The translations under genes and the position numbers were made by a program. The notes beneath the pieces are model-generated. The model saw only the letters and a list, made by a program, of their open reading frames with translations, ran no database searches and was not told the DNA's origin. From Bacillota bacterium (GTDB taxonomy: Bacteria; Vulcanimicrobiota; JAJTBE01), in contig JAJTBE010000142.1 of assembly GCA_021287065.1 (NCBI GenBank), forward strand, positions 1 to 64,000: 64,000 bases of DNA. Reading direction: 5' to 3'. The number at the start of each line of letters is the position of its first letter. The stretch's first letter is position 1. Below are positions 54,939 through 63,157 of this stretch, in pieces.

Positions 54939-56129
54939 TTAATCCTCCAGAGCTTTCAGAACATCTTCGGGTCTTACTATTTCTCCGTCGCTGGTGCCGA
55001 CATGGATAAGTTCAACCCCTGTTTTATTCAGACGGTCAATTTCAAGAACCAACTGTCCGCGGTTCATTTCAGGCACAACGACTTTTTTGACGCCGCTTAT
55101 TACCTGTCTGAGCATTTCCTCGGGAAGAGGGCAAACGGTAAGAAGTTTGACCATGCCCACTTTCAGACCTTTCTGCCGGGCTTTCTGCATTGCCTCAAGA
55201 CCCACTCTTACGGAAATACCGAATGAAATAATAGCTGTATCGGCATCTTCCATATTGTAGAGTTCATAAAGCAGAATCCGGTCGAGGCCTTTATCGATTT
55301 TTCTGTAAAGGCGATCATACCACTCTGTTACTTCTTTTTTGTTGAGAGTAGGGAAACCTGCTTCGTCGTGGATGAGGCCTGTCACATGGTATCTTGCCCC
55401 TTCCCCGAAGCTGAGCAGCGGAGGCACATCGGAATCATAATCCAGAGAGTAAGGCTTATAATCCTCTCCCGGTTCCAGATATTTTTTCCGTTCGAAAATA
55501 TTTATATCCTGTTTGCGGGGGTATCCCACTCTTTCCCTCATATGGCCTATAATTTCATCCATAAGAAGGACAACCGGGGTTCTGTATCTTTCTGCAAAAT
55601 CAAAAGAAACGATGGTGAGTTCGAGGACTTCCTGTATAGAGGTGGGTGAAAGGGCGATAATGGGATGATCGCCGTGAGTTCCCCATTTTGTCTGCATCAA
55701 ATCTCCCTGAGCAGGCGAAGTGGGACCGCCGGTGCTGGGACCAAGCCTCTGGACATTGACAACTACGCAGGGGACTTCAGCGGTAACAGCATAACCGAGG
55801 TTTTCCTGCATCAGTGAAAACCCGGGTCCGGAAGTAGCTGTCATCGATTTTGCACCACCAAGGGCAGCTCCTATGATAGAAGCCATGGAAGCGATTTCAT
55901 CTTCCATCTGCACAAATACTCTTCCCTCCTGAGGCATACGCCGGGAGAGAACTTCCGCTACTTCAGACGATGGAGTAATCGGATAGCCTCCGTAAAAATC
56001 GCATCCGGCAAGAAGGGCAGCTTCTGCACAGGTCTCGTTGCCCTGATGGAAAACATAATAAATATTGCCTTCCTGATAGTTGATATAACCCAATTTGGAA
56101 ATGGGTTTGGATTCCAGCTTGACTCCCAT
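54939..56129 (-). CDS. korA: 2-oxoacid:ferredoxin oxidoreductase, alpha subunit (KorA type)
   Basis: 396 residues. GCDFYGGYPITPSSEVAEVLSRRM, MEDEIASMASIIGAALGGAKSMTATSGPGFSLM and VVNVQRLGPSTGGPTSPAQGDLMQT are the hallmarks of the alpha subunit. The C-terminal domain ends in MVKLLTVCPLPEEML. GAGGAAC precedes the ATG. The gene is separated from the ferredoxin gene upstream by a terminator-like hairpin. Confidence 0.94.
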   Translation of the reverse strand: MGVKLESKPISKLGYINYQEGNIYYVFHQGNETCAEAALLAGCDFYGGYPITPSSEVAEVLSRRMPQEGRVFVQMEDEIASMASIIGAALGGAKSMTATSGPGFSLMQENLGYAVTAEVPCVVVNVQRLGPSTGGPTSPAQGDLMQTKWGTHGDHPIIALSPTSIQEVLELTIVSFDFAERYRTPVVLLMDEIIGHMRERVGYPRKQDINIFERKKYLEPGEDYKPYSLDYDSDVPPLLSFGEGARYHVTGLIHDEAGFPTLNKKEVTEWYDRLYRKIDKGLDRILLYELYNMEDADTAIISFGISVRVGLEAMQKARQKGLKVGMVKLLTVCPLPEEMLRQVISGVKKVVVPEMNRGQLVLEIDRLNKTGVELIHVGTSDGEIVRPEDVLKALED

Positions 56130-56157
56130 TTTTGTTCCTCTGTTTCAGGTAAATGTC

Positions 56158-56179
56158 AAAAAGCGGGTCATTAACCCGC
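56158..56179 (-). terminator. Hairpin plus T-tract between korD and korA
   Basis: On the minus strand GCGGGT-taatg-ACCCGC is followed by TTTTT, between the korD stop (56191) and korA start (56129). A short stem (6 bp), so probably a partial terminator or processing site that sets korD/korA stoichiometry. Confidence 0.6.
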
Positions 56180-56190
56180 ATATCAGTTTA

Positions 56191-56484
56191 CTATTTGCCT
56201 TGTTTTGCCTTTAACCCCGATACCACAATTGCATAATCGGGGCACATTATCTCGCAGGTTCCACAGCTTATGCATGCATCTTCAAAAACCACAGGCACGC
56301 CGTCGCTGTCTCTGTCCAGAGCTTTCACCGGACAGAATGTAACGCAGATTCCGCACCTTTTGCACCAGCCTCTGGCTACATAAACCTTGCTTGTACCTTC
56401 TTCAAGTCTGGCATTGAACCACTCAATAACTTTTGAGGGCGAATCGCCATATTCTATTTCTTCTCTTTGAGCTAATTCAACCAT
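56191..56484 (-). CDS. korD: 2x[4Fe-4S] ferredoxin-type subunit (KorD type)
   Basis: 97 residues. Two cluster motifs: CKRCGICVTFCP and CISCGTCEIMCP. N-terminal ~35 residues are extra. As first gene of the cluster it would be the delta/ferredoxin subunit of the 2-oxoacid oxidoreductase. No strong ribosome site seen at the ATG. Confidence 0.92.
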   Translation of the reverse strand: MVELAQREEIEYGDSPSKVIEWFNARLEEGTSKVYVARGWCKRCGICVTFCPVKALDRDSDGVPVVFEDACISCGTCEIMCPDYAIVVSGLKAKQGK

Positions 56485-56690
56485 GTAATCATATGGTTTC
56501 CAGGAGCACCATACGGGGGGACTTTCCTGTACTTCTCCTTTTGTTTATATACAGATCTCCGCAGGTAATTTCATTTATCATGATTTAAAGATTTCCTTCA
56601 TATTTTGCAAGCATTTGCGCATATTTAAAGGAAACCGGAAATACCTCTCCGTTAACATCCGATGTTAAAACAGATTAAAAACCAAATATA

Positions 56691-57401
56691 TTATCTGCCT
56701 GCAATAAAATCAACAACTTTACCGAAATCAGACATGTCATCAATCAGAAGATCCGGATTCATAGGACCAAGAACATCTTTGGGGTAGTAGCCCGTTGCCA
56801 CAGCTATCACCTTTGCCCCGCCCTGTCTTGCACAGTCTATATCCCTCGGAGTATCGCCGATTATTACCACATCCTCCGGTTTGAATCCGTTGCCGGTCAG
56901 TCTGTTAGCATGCTCAACAGCTATGGGAATAAGTTCCGCCCTCTGTGTAACCATCATATCCCCAAAACCGCCGAACTTGTCCAGAAGATCATACAAACCG
57001 GCTCTCTGCATTTTTACCCATGCTATGGTCTCCACATTGCCTGTCAGAAGGCCCGCAGGGATTTTTTCTTCTTTCAGCGCTGCCAGAGTTTCCCTTACTC
57101 CGGGAAGAACCCGGTCTTTCATATCAGGAGCATTTTCTGTAAAGTGGGAACGCATGCGTTCCAGAACTTCCTCTATTTTTTCAGGATGATCAGCGGGAGA
57201 AAGACCGTTCATCTCAAGAATTTCCTTGATAATATTGCGATCAAGCATACCTGCCGCTCTGATAACCTTGAGATCGGGAGTTATATCCAATGCACCCTGA
57301 AAAGCTGTTGTAAAAGCGTCGTGATGCGCCTTATTGCCGCTCTTAAGTATTGTTCCGTCTATGTCAAAAAGGGGAAGTCTGTTGCTGTGATTATTACTCA
57401 T
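56691..57401 (-). CDS. HAD-superfamily hydrolase (phosphoglycolate phosphatase-like)
   Basis: 236 residues. HAD motifs: LFDIDGTIL (D13, D15), GLLTGN (motif II region), and IGDTPRDIDCARQGG (motif IV). A helical cap between motif I and II (C1 type). Likely dephosphorylates a small phosphorylated metabolite such as phosphoglycolate. ATGA overlap with the upstream TPR gene. Confidence 0.9.
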   Translation of the reverse strand: MSNNHSNRLPLFDIDGTILKSGNKAHHDAFTTAFQGALDITPDLKVIRAAGMLDRNIIKEILEMNGLSPADHPEKIEEVLERMRSHFTENAPDMKDRVLPGVRETLAALKEEKIPAGLLTGNVETIAWVKMQRAGLYDLLDKFGGFGDMMVTQRAELIPIAVEHANRLTGNGFKPEDVVIIGDTPRDIDCARQGGAKVIAVATGYYPKDVLGPMNPDLLIDDMSDFGKVVDFIAGR

Positions 57402-58672
57402 CTGGGTTTTTCCTCACCAAGTTCTTTCATAAATGGCTCTGCTATGTCCGTATCCGTCCAGTCGGGAGCCAGTTTATAATAATTTTTAAAGGCATCTGAA
57501 GCTGACTTTTTATCAGATTCCTTTCCTGAAGCTTTCCATTTGTTGAAATCCGCCTCCGCCGCTTTAAACTGCAAAAACGAAGTATCAATAGGCAGGCTTG
57601 CAAGAGCCAGAGCCTTTTCATACTGTTCCGCTGATTTTGCAAAAAGATTTGCCGCAGCTTCGCCTTTTTCTATTTTCCCTCTTTCCATCCAGTACCACCC
57701 ATAATTGCGGAAAGAACGGAAATTTTCCGGATTCTTTGAGATAGTGTATTCAAACTCTTTTTCAGCCAGAGGATATTTTCCGGCAAACAGATAGCATTTG
57801 CCGATATCAAGGGAAATAAACAGGTTTTCCTTCTCCACCTCATCCACAGTTCTCAGCACTGCCACTGCTTCATCATATTTCTTTGCATTCATCAGAAGAA
57901 AAGCTTTTTCCCGCAGAAGAAGTTCGTCCTTTGGTTTCTTTGATAACGATTTTTCAAGATCCCCAATGGCAAAATCGAAAGCAGCTTTAGTTGCTGCCTG
58001 ATCCCTGCCGGAGGCATAAGCTTTTCCGATACTCTCCCTCGCAAGTGAAGCCATATCCGGGGAGGCTGCGGGGTCCGAATGGAAAAGTTCGAGAATCCGC
58101 CGGTTTAATTTTGCGGATTCACCCCATTTTTCCATAAGCATCAGAACTGCGGATTTTTCCTCAAGAAGCTTGAGATTGTCGGGGAGAGCCTTTAATCCTT
58201 CGTTGCATATATCAAGTGCGGAGTTGTTTTTTCCCGCCTGAATGAAAAGCATGGAGAGAGTGGCATAGAATTCCGGATTTTTCGGATTCTTTCTGATTTC
58301 TCCTCTTATCAGATCTTCAGCTTTTTCCATCTGCCCCTTTTTCGCCAGAATCTGAGCGTCTTCCGTCACAGATGAAGGTGAATCATCGGGATCAGCCTGT
58401 TCTGAACCGGAAGATATAACAGGGGATGGAGAAACAGCGGGTTCAGATACGGATGAAACAACCGGAGAAGGAGAAGGGGATGAAACGGGTTCCTGAACTT
58501 TTCCGGGACATCCTGAAAACAGAATTAATGCTGAAAGTGATAAACCCATTAGTGAAGAACGGAACGAGAAATTTTTGATTTTCTGAAAAAAGCAGCTGCG
58601 GGAGTAAGAATAAAGAGAAGAAAGCCCTGAATGGGCTGAGCTTGGCAGATCTGTTTTAAGGTTGAAATTCAC
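57398..58672 (-). CDS. TPR-repeat lipoprotein with long N-terminal leader
   Basis: 424 residues from GTG 58672 (AGAGGAAC upstream). A ~40-residue Ser-rich leader precedes a hydrophobic stretch with lipobox LFSGC (near residue 54), a Ser/Pro linker, then TPRs (about 110-400). The leader is long for a signal peptide; a start at the ATG near residue 43 would give a standard lipoprotein signal, but no ribosome site supports it. Overlaps the HAD gene by 4 bp. Confidence 0.82.
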   Translation of the reverse strand: MNFNLKTDLPSSAHSGLSSLYSYSRSCFFQKIKNFSFRSSLMGLSLSALILFSGCPGKVQEPVSSPSPSPVVSSVSEPAVSPSPVISSGSEQADPDDSPSSVTEDAQILAKKGQMEKAEDLIRGEIRKNPKNPEFYATLSMLFIQAGKNNSALDICNEGLKALPDNLKLLEEKSAVLMLMEKWGESAKLNRRILELFHSDPAASPDMASLARESIGKAYASGRDQAATKAAFDFAIGDLEKSLSKKPKDELLLREKAFLLMNAKKYDEAVAVLRTVDEVEKENLFISLDIGKCYLFAGKYPLAEKEFEYTISKNPENFRSFRNYGWYWMERGKIEKGEAAANLFAKSAEQYEKALALASLPIDTSFLQFKAAEADFNKWKASGKESDKKSASDAFKNYYKLAPDWTDTDIAEPFMKELGEEKPR

Positions 58673-59491
58673 AATGTTCCTCTGATTGAGTAGTAATTTT
58701 TTTACCGGATAAAGATGATGCTGAACCTGTTTCCAAAGATTTCGAAGGTGTGCAATGTCACTGAATTAGTTAAATTCACTCAAAACCCCAACCCAATACT
58801 CCTGTTTTTCAAGGAGGGAGGTTCGGAGGGTAACCTCGCTTTTCCAAAAAAGCGTGGTTCCCTCTGAGGGTCCTAACCCCCGTCGGTCCAAATCCCCACG
58901 TCGGTCCCCCAATTCAAAAGTTTTGGGATGGCGGGTGCCTGCCCGCAGGGTGGGCGCGAGGAAACTTTTTTCAAAAAGTTTTCTCTGGGAGCTGGGCATG
59001 TGGTTATAATTCTCGTGAGCGATCAGATAAATCCATGCCTTAATTCATGGGCATTGGGTCCCAACCCCCCAGGTCGGTCCCAAATTCCAAAAGTTTTCTC
59101 CGGGAGCTAGGCATGCGGCTGATGAGGTTGTTTACCGCTGCGTGTTTGCCTGTGGGCGAACCTGCGGGTTCGCGTCGGGGTTGCAAACCCCTCCTACGAT
59201 CCCTGTCGAATGTTACCGTTATTAGGGTTGCCGGCGGTTCAGGGTGATTTATGGGACCCGGTGGCAGCCAAAACCCTATAACCACGGGATTTAAACCATT
59301 TTCCCGATTTCCACAATGGCGTTTTCCGGTAAATTGTTAAAACCAAGCTGTAAAGATTCCTGTCTTGCTCCTCAAATTGGAAAAACTTAGTGGTATTTAC
59401 CACATACTCAATGACAGCTATTTAAAACCGGAGTTCCGGCGCAGCCTGTAAAGCCCTGCGTTACTTGTTTTTACACAATCCCTGAAGACTT
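58673..59491. repeat. Repeat island: A6, partial A, array fragment, E2, D2, C-end
   Basis: Non-coding. A6 (about 58750-59045) is a full poly-T-hairpin element; 59046-59122 repeats part of it. 59140-59200 is an inverted fragment of the GC-rich array unit (gcgaacctgcgggttcgcgtcgggg...cctcctacgatc). E2 (59257-59302), D2 (59350-59433) and the end sequence gtttttacacaatc (59469-59482) follow. Confidence 0.75.
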
Positions 59492-60826
59492 CTACTGCTT
59501 TGCTGCTGCCAGTCTTTCGTATATGCCTTTGAAGTATTGTTTCCGCTTGTGGAGGATTTCGATGGAAGAGAACTCTTTGAACATATAGAGAAGCCCTTCC
59601 TGAAGCTCTTTGGCGGTCATTCTCATTGGCTGGTAGTTAACATGGATCCATGTGTATTTATTCCAGTTGTATGTAAGGATTCTGCCTTCGGTGCTTAGTT
59701 TGTTGAAGGTGTCCGTTCCGGGGATTGGGCAGAGAACTGCAAAATCCACATCAAAAAGTCCTGTTTCGTGGATAAAGTCCGCTGTAGCTTTGAATACATC
59801 GGGGGTATCGTGATCGAAGCCGAACATGAAGAGTCCCATAACTCCAACACCTTTGGACTGGATTCTTCTGATTGCTTCCGAGTATTTTTCGACCATTCCG
59901 TATTTCCAGCGATCACCCATGTTCATGTTTTCACGGACAATGGATTCGAATCCGATGAGAAGCTCAACACAGTTGGACTGGTGGAGCAGTTCCAGAAGCT
60001 CGTCGTCCCAGGCCACCGAAGCATCGCAATAACATTCCCATCTGATATTCAGGGGAATAAGAGCCTTTGCCAGCTCTTTCGACCATTTTTTGTCTGCCAG
60101 AAGATTTTCATCTCCAAATGTAATAAATGGATAAGGTCTGGGATAGAGTTTTTTCAGCTCCTCAATTTCACTCACAATCTGTTCAATGGTCTTTTTGCGG
60201 TATTTGGGTCCATAAATCATTTTTACCGAACAGTATTCGCATTTTCTGGGGCATCCTCTGGTGGCGAAAACCGGAAGCTTATTGAAGCGCATTATGTTCG
60301 AAATACAATCGAAACGGGGAGCGGGAAGTTTTGTCAGATCCACATTTCCCGATGATTTATAGAAAGGCTTGATTTCCCCCTTCTTAAAATCTTCCAGAAA
60401 TACGGGAAAAGTATCCTCTCCCTCGCCAATAAACACTGCGTCGGCATGAAGTTTAGCTTCCTCAGGAAGAGCGCTGGGATGGTATCCGCCCATAATTACG
60501 GTTGTTCCCTGTGCCCTGAAGCGATCTGCAATTTCATAAGCTCTGAGAGCCTGATTGTTGCAGGCGGAAATTGCCACGATATCCCAGTTTTTTTCGAAGA
60601 TTACCGGCTCGGCATCCCTGATATCAATATAATCCTCGTCAATATACTTAACTTCATGCTCATCTCCCACAAGAGCAGCAAGCTGAAGCAAGCCAAGATT
60701 AGGGATGAACTCGATATCATCGATCATAAAGCTCAGAACCGGGATTAGTTTTCTGAAAATTTCATAAAGAATATTGTTCTGCTGATTTCTTTCCGTGCCC
60801 CTTGGGCTAATAAATGCTATATTCAC
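59492..60826 (-). CDS. B12-binding-domain radical SAM protein
   Basis: 444 residues from GTG 60826, chosen because GGGAAGG lies 8 bases upstream; the longer TTG frame (60871) lacks a site. N-terminal cobalamin-binding-type Rossmann region (ISPRGTE..., VVAISACNNQALRAYEIA-like, IMGGYHPSALPEEA). Then radical SAM core with CPRKCEYC (CxxxCxxC) and FGDENLLADKKW. This is the family of BchE/HpnJ-like enzymes acting on lipids, hopanoids or pigments; the substrate is unknown. The canonical DxHxxG of B12 binding is not evident, so B12 use is uncertain. Confidence 0.88.
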   Translation of the reverse strand: MNIAFISPRGTERNQQNNILYEIFRKLIPVLSFMIDDIEFIPNLGLLQLAALVGDEHEVKYIDEDYIDIRDAEPVIFEKNWDIVAISACNNQALRAYEIADRFRAQGTTVIMGGYHPSALPEEAKLHADAVFIGEGEDTFPVFLEDFKKGEIKPFYKSSGNVDLTKLPAPRFDCISNIMRFNKLPVFATRGCPRKCEYCSVKMIYGPKYRKKTIEQIVSEIEELKKLYPRPYPFITFGDENLLADKKWSKELAKALIPLNIRWECYCDASVAWDDELLELLHQSNCVELLIGFESIVRENMNMGDRWKYGMVEKYSEAIRRIQSKGVGVMGLFMFGFDHDTPDVFKATADFIHETGLFDVDFAVLCPIPGTDTFNKLSTEGRILTYNWNKYTWIHVNYQPMRMTAKELQEGLLYMFKEFSSIEILHKRKQYFKGIYERLAAAKQ

Positions 60827-60921
60827 TTCGTTGCCTTCCCATGTTGTCAATTCACCGATATTATAGCACAAAATAAAGACATGTTAACAGGTTTGGGATT
60901 TTTTATACCTGCCTGCACATA

Positions 60922-60949
60922 TTGGATTCTCCGGTATGTGTGATATAAT
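60922..60949 (+). promoter_or_regulatory. Candidate promoter of the macrodomain gene
   Basis: TTGGAT (60922-60927), a 16-bp spacer and TATAAT (60944-60949) with an upstream TG, 46 bp before the GTG start. Confidence 0.5.
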
Positions 60950-60994
60950 AAAACGGAAATTTGAAAACCGAATGGGAGAAAGGTTCAACCGACC

Positions 60995-61744
60995 GTGCGA
61001 AAAGATCCTTCAAATATAAAACTGATAAAGGGAAATCTTCCCGATTCCCAATGTCAGGCTCTGATAAACGAAATTAACTGCGACGGAATCATCGGGGGTG
61101 GAGTCCAGCTCGAATTCAGATACAGATACCCGGAAATTTTCAGATTTTATAAACATGCCTGCGAAAACGGAAAGGTAATCCCCGGCAAACTCGATTTCTA
61201 TTACGCAAACGACAGGAAAACAATCATCAATTTTCCCACAAAAAACCACAGCAGACAGCCTGCGGATATTAATTATATAAAGAAGGGCCTTGAACAGTTT
61301 GTCGGCGCATATAAAGACAGAGGGATAAAATCCGCAGCTTTCCCCCGGCTCGGCACCGATAACGACGAACTGCAGTGGGACGAAGTCAAAAAGGTTATGT
61401 ACAAATACCTCAAAGGCCTCAATATCAAAATTTTCATCTACGAATACAAACCCGGAGAAGATCTGCTGTTCAACAGTGTAAGGGACAACATAAAAAAACT
61501 GGACCCAAAGGAAATCCCGGAAAGATTTCTGCTGGATGAAGCTTCCACAGCCCTTCTCATCAATGGACTGAAAAGCAAAACCATAAAATCATTTGAAGAT
61601 CTTAGAGCCATAAGGGAAATCAAACAGAGCAGCATTCAGGCTGTATATGATTTCGGCAGGAGAATCAGGGAAAAAGAAATCAAGATAGATGCAGTGCTCG
61701 AAAAACTAAGCGATGATGTAGCTGAACAGCTTGAACTGTTTTAA
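60995..61744 (+). CDS. DarG-like macrodomain protein
   Basis: 249 residues from GTG 60995. Macrodomain at about 5-150: LIKGNLPDSQCQALINEINCDGIIGGGVQLEF followed by YKHACENGKVIPGKL, INFPTKNHSRQPADINYIKKGLEQF and AAFPRLGTDNDELQW. This matches the DarG class, which removes ADP-ribose that DarT puts on thymidine in DNA; K83 in FPTK corresponds to a catalytic lysine of the class. GIIGGG replaces the usual G[VI]MGKG. A C-terminal helical domain (165-249) is of unknown type. No darT gene is adjacent. Confidence 0.85.
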   Translation: MRKDPSNIKLIKGNLPDSQCQALINEINCDGIIGGGVQLEFRYRYPEIFRFYKHACENGKVIPGKLDFYYANDRKTIINFPTKNHSRQPADINYIKKGLEQFVGAYKDRGIKSAAFPRLGTDNDELQWDEVKKVMYKYLKGLNIKIFIYEYKPGEDLLFNSVRDNIKKLDPKEIPERFLLDEASTALLINGLKSKTIKSFEDLRAIREIKQSSIQAVYDFGRRIREKEIKIDAVLEKLSDDVAEQLELF

Positions 61745-61811
61745 ACGGGAGCTTTACAAAGTTAACTTCAGTATCATCACATAGAAGCTTTTTTAAAAAG
61801 CCTTTTACAAT

Positions 61812-61841
61812 TTGGAAAACTTCCGCTGTTTCTGTTATAAT
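61812..61841 (+). promoter_or_regulatory. Candidate promoter of the radical SAM gene
   Basis: TTGGAA (61812-61817), an 18-bp spacer and TATAAT (61836-61841), 34 bp before the ATG at 61875. Confidence 0.5.
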
Positions 61842-61874
61842 TGAAAAAGTCCAACTAATTACGGAGAAGTCTGC

Positions 61875-62894
61875 ATGTCAAGAGCTGATATTAAACTGGG
61901 ATATTCCTGCAACAACGAATGTATTCACTGCGTCATATCGGATTTCAGGGATATAGTGTTAAACGGCGGAATGCCGGAAGATATTTCCCCTGAGGATTAT
62001 AAACAGGAACTGCTGGATTCCCGCAAACGAACCGACAGGGTCGTTTTTACAGGCGGAGAACCTACAATACGAAAGGAACTTCTCGATCTTGTCGCTTTTG
62101 CCAGAGATATTGGTTTTGGCATAACCATGCAGACCAACGGCAGAAAACTTGCGGATCCCGGATTTGCCGCCGCACTCTGCTCAATAGCACCAATCAACTT
62201 CTGTATAGCCCTGCACGGACATACTGCAGAAATCCACGACGCTATAACCCAGAAACCTGGCAGCTTTTATGATACCATTCAGGGAATCAGAAATGTCATC
62301 GAACTAAGACAGGGAGCAGGTTTTCTCACCGGAAAAATCGTCATATCAAAAGTCAACGCACCCTACCTCCTGCAAACTGCCAAACTGATGATAAACCTCG
62401 GCTTTACAACCATTAACCTCACATTTCCCCATGCCTGCGGAAATGCAAGAAAAGATTTCTTTGATGTTGTGCCCACATATACTGAAATCAGTGAATCCCT
62501 TCTAAACGCCATCGATCTTTGCATGCTCAGCGGAGTTTCTGTGGATACGGAAACCATTCCCTACTGTTTTCTCCCCAATGTGGAACATATTGCCGTTGAA
62601 ATAGCCATGGCGGAAGCCGGTTACACCGAACTCAAACAGTACGGCTTCGAGGAAAAAATAGTTGACTGGAGCCAGAAACGACTGGAAATAAAAGAAAAAT
62701 TCCCACAGTGTAAGGAATGCCGGTTTGACAGAGTCTGCGAAGGACCCTGGAACGAATATCCCCAGAATTACGGCTCAGAAGAATTTAAACCCGTTTACGG
62801 AGAACCTGTAACAAGCATAGAACAACTGAAAAAACACCGGCATATTCCTACAGACAGAAGAAGCAGATCCTTCAGATACGAACTGGATATATAA
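61875..62894 (+). CDS. Radical SAM protein with C-terminal Cys cluster
   Basis: 339 residues. CNNECIHC (C12, C16, C19) radical SAM motif directly at the N-terminus, FTGGEPTIRKELLDL for SAM binding, and a C-terminal CKECRFDRVCEGPWNEY cluster typical of SPASM/twitch-like auxiliary Fe-S sites. Such enzymes often modify peptides or install cofactors; no precursor-peptide gene is evident nearby. ACGGAG precedes the ATG. Confidence 0.87.
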   Translation: MSRADIKLGYSCNNECIHCVISDFRDIVLNGGMPEDISPEDYKQELLDSRKRTDRVVFTGGEPTIRKELLDLVAFARDIGFGITMQTNGRKLADPGFAAALCSIAPINFCIALHGHTAEIHDAITQKPGSFYDTIQGIRNVIELRQGAGFLTGKIVISKVNAPYLLQTAKLMINLGFTTINLTFPHACGNARKDFFDVVPTYTEISESLLNAIDLCMLSGVSVDTETIPYCFLPNVEHIAVEIAMAEAGYTELKQYGFEEKIVDWSQKRLEIKEKFPQCKECRFDRVCEGPWNEYPQNYGSEEFKPVYGEPVTSIEQLKKHRHIPTDRRSRSFRYELDI

Positions 62895-62919
62895 CAGCAG
62901 TCTTCATAACCGCTGAAGC

Positions 62920-63040
62920 CTGTCATTGCTAACCCTCCGCTGAAGTCTGAATGAAGCCTGATACCAACTTTCCTGTATATTGAAAGCACATTGTCATTGC
63001 AAACCATTCGCAAAAGGGTGAAGCAATCCCGTCGGCATAG
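62920..63040. repeat. Degenerate CATTGC...GCAATC inverted-repeat sequence
   Basis: gtcattgc...gcgaagcaatcccg-type repeat (62991-63034) with a second half-copy (62922-62945). Resembles REP-like intergenic repeats common in diverse bacteria. No gene between 62895 and 63157. Confidence 0.45.
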
Positions 63041-63157
63041 TAAATGTTCCGGCAGGATTGTATTATACGGTTTTTCCAAAATATCTGCATTACGCCAATG
63101 CGGGCGAATCACTCACAATTCCGGTGATTACCGATTAACATTGCCAGCGTGCAGCAA

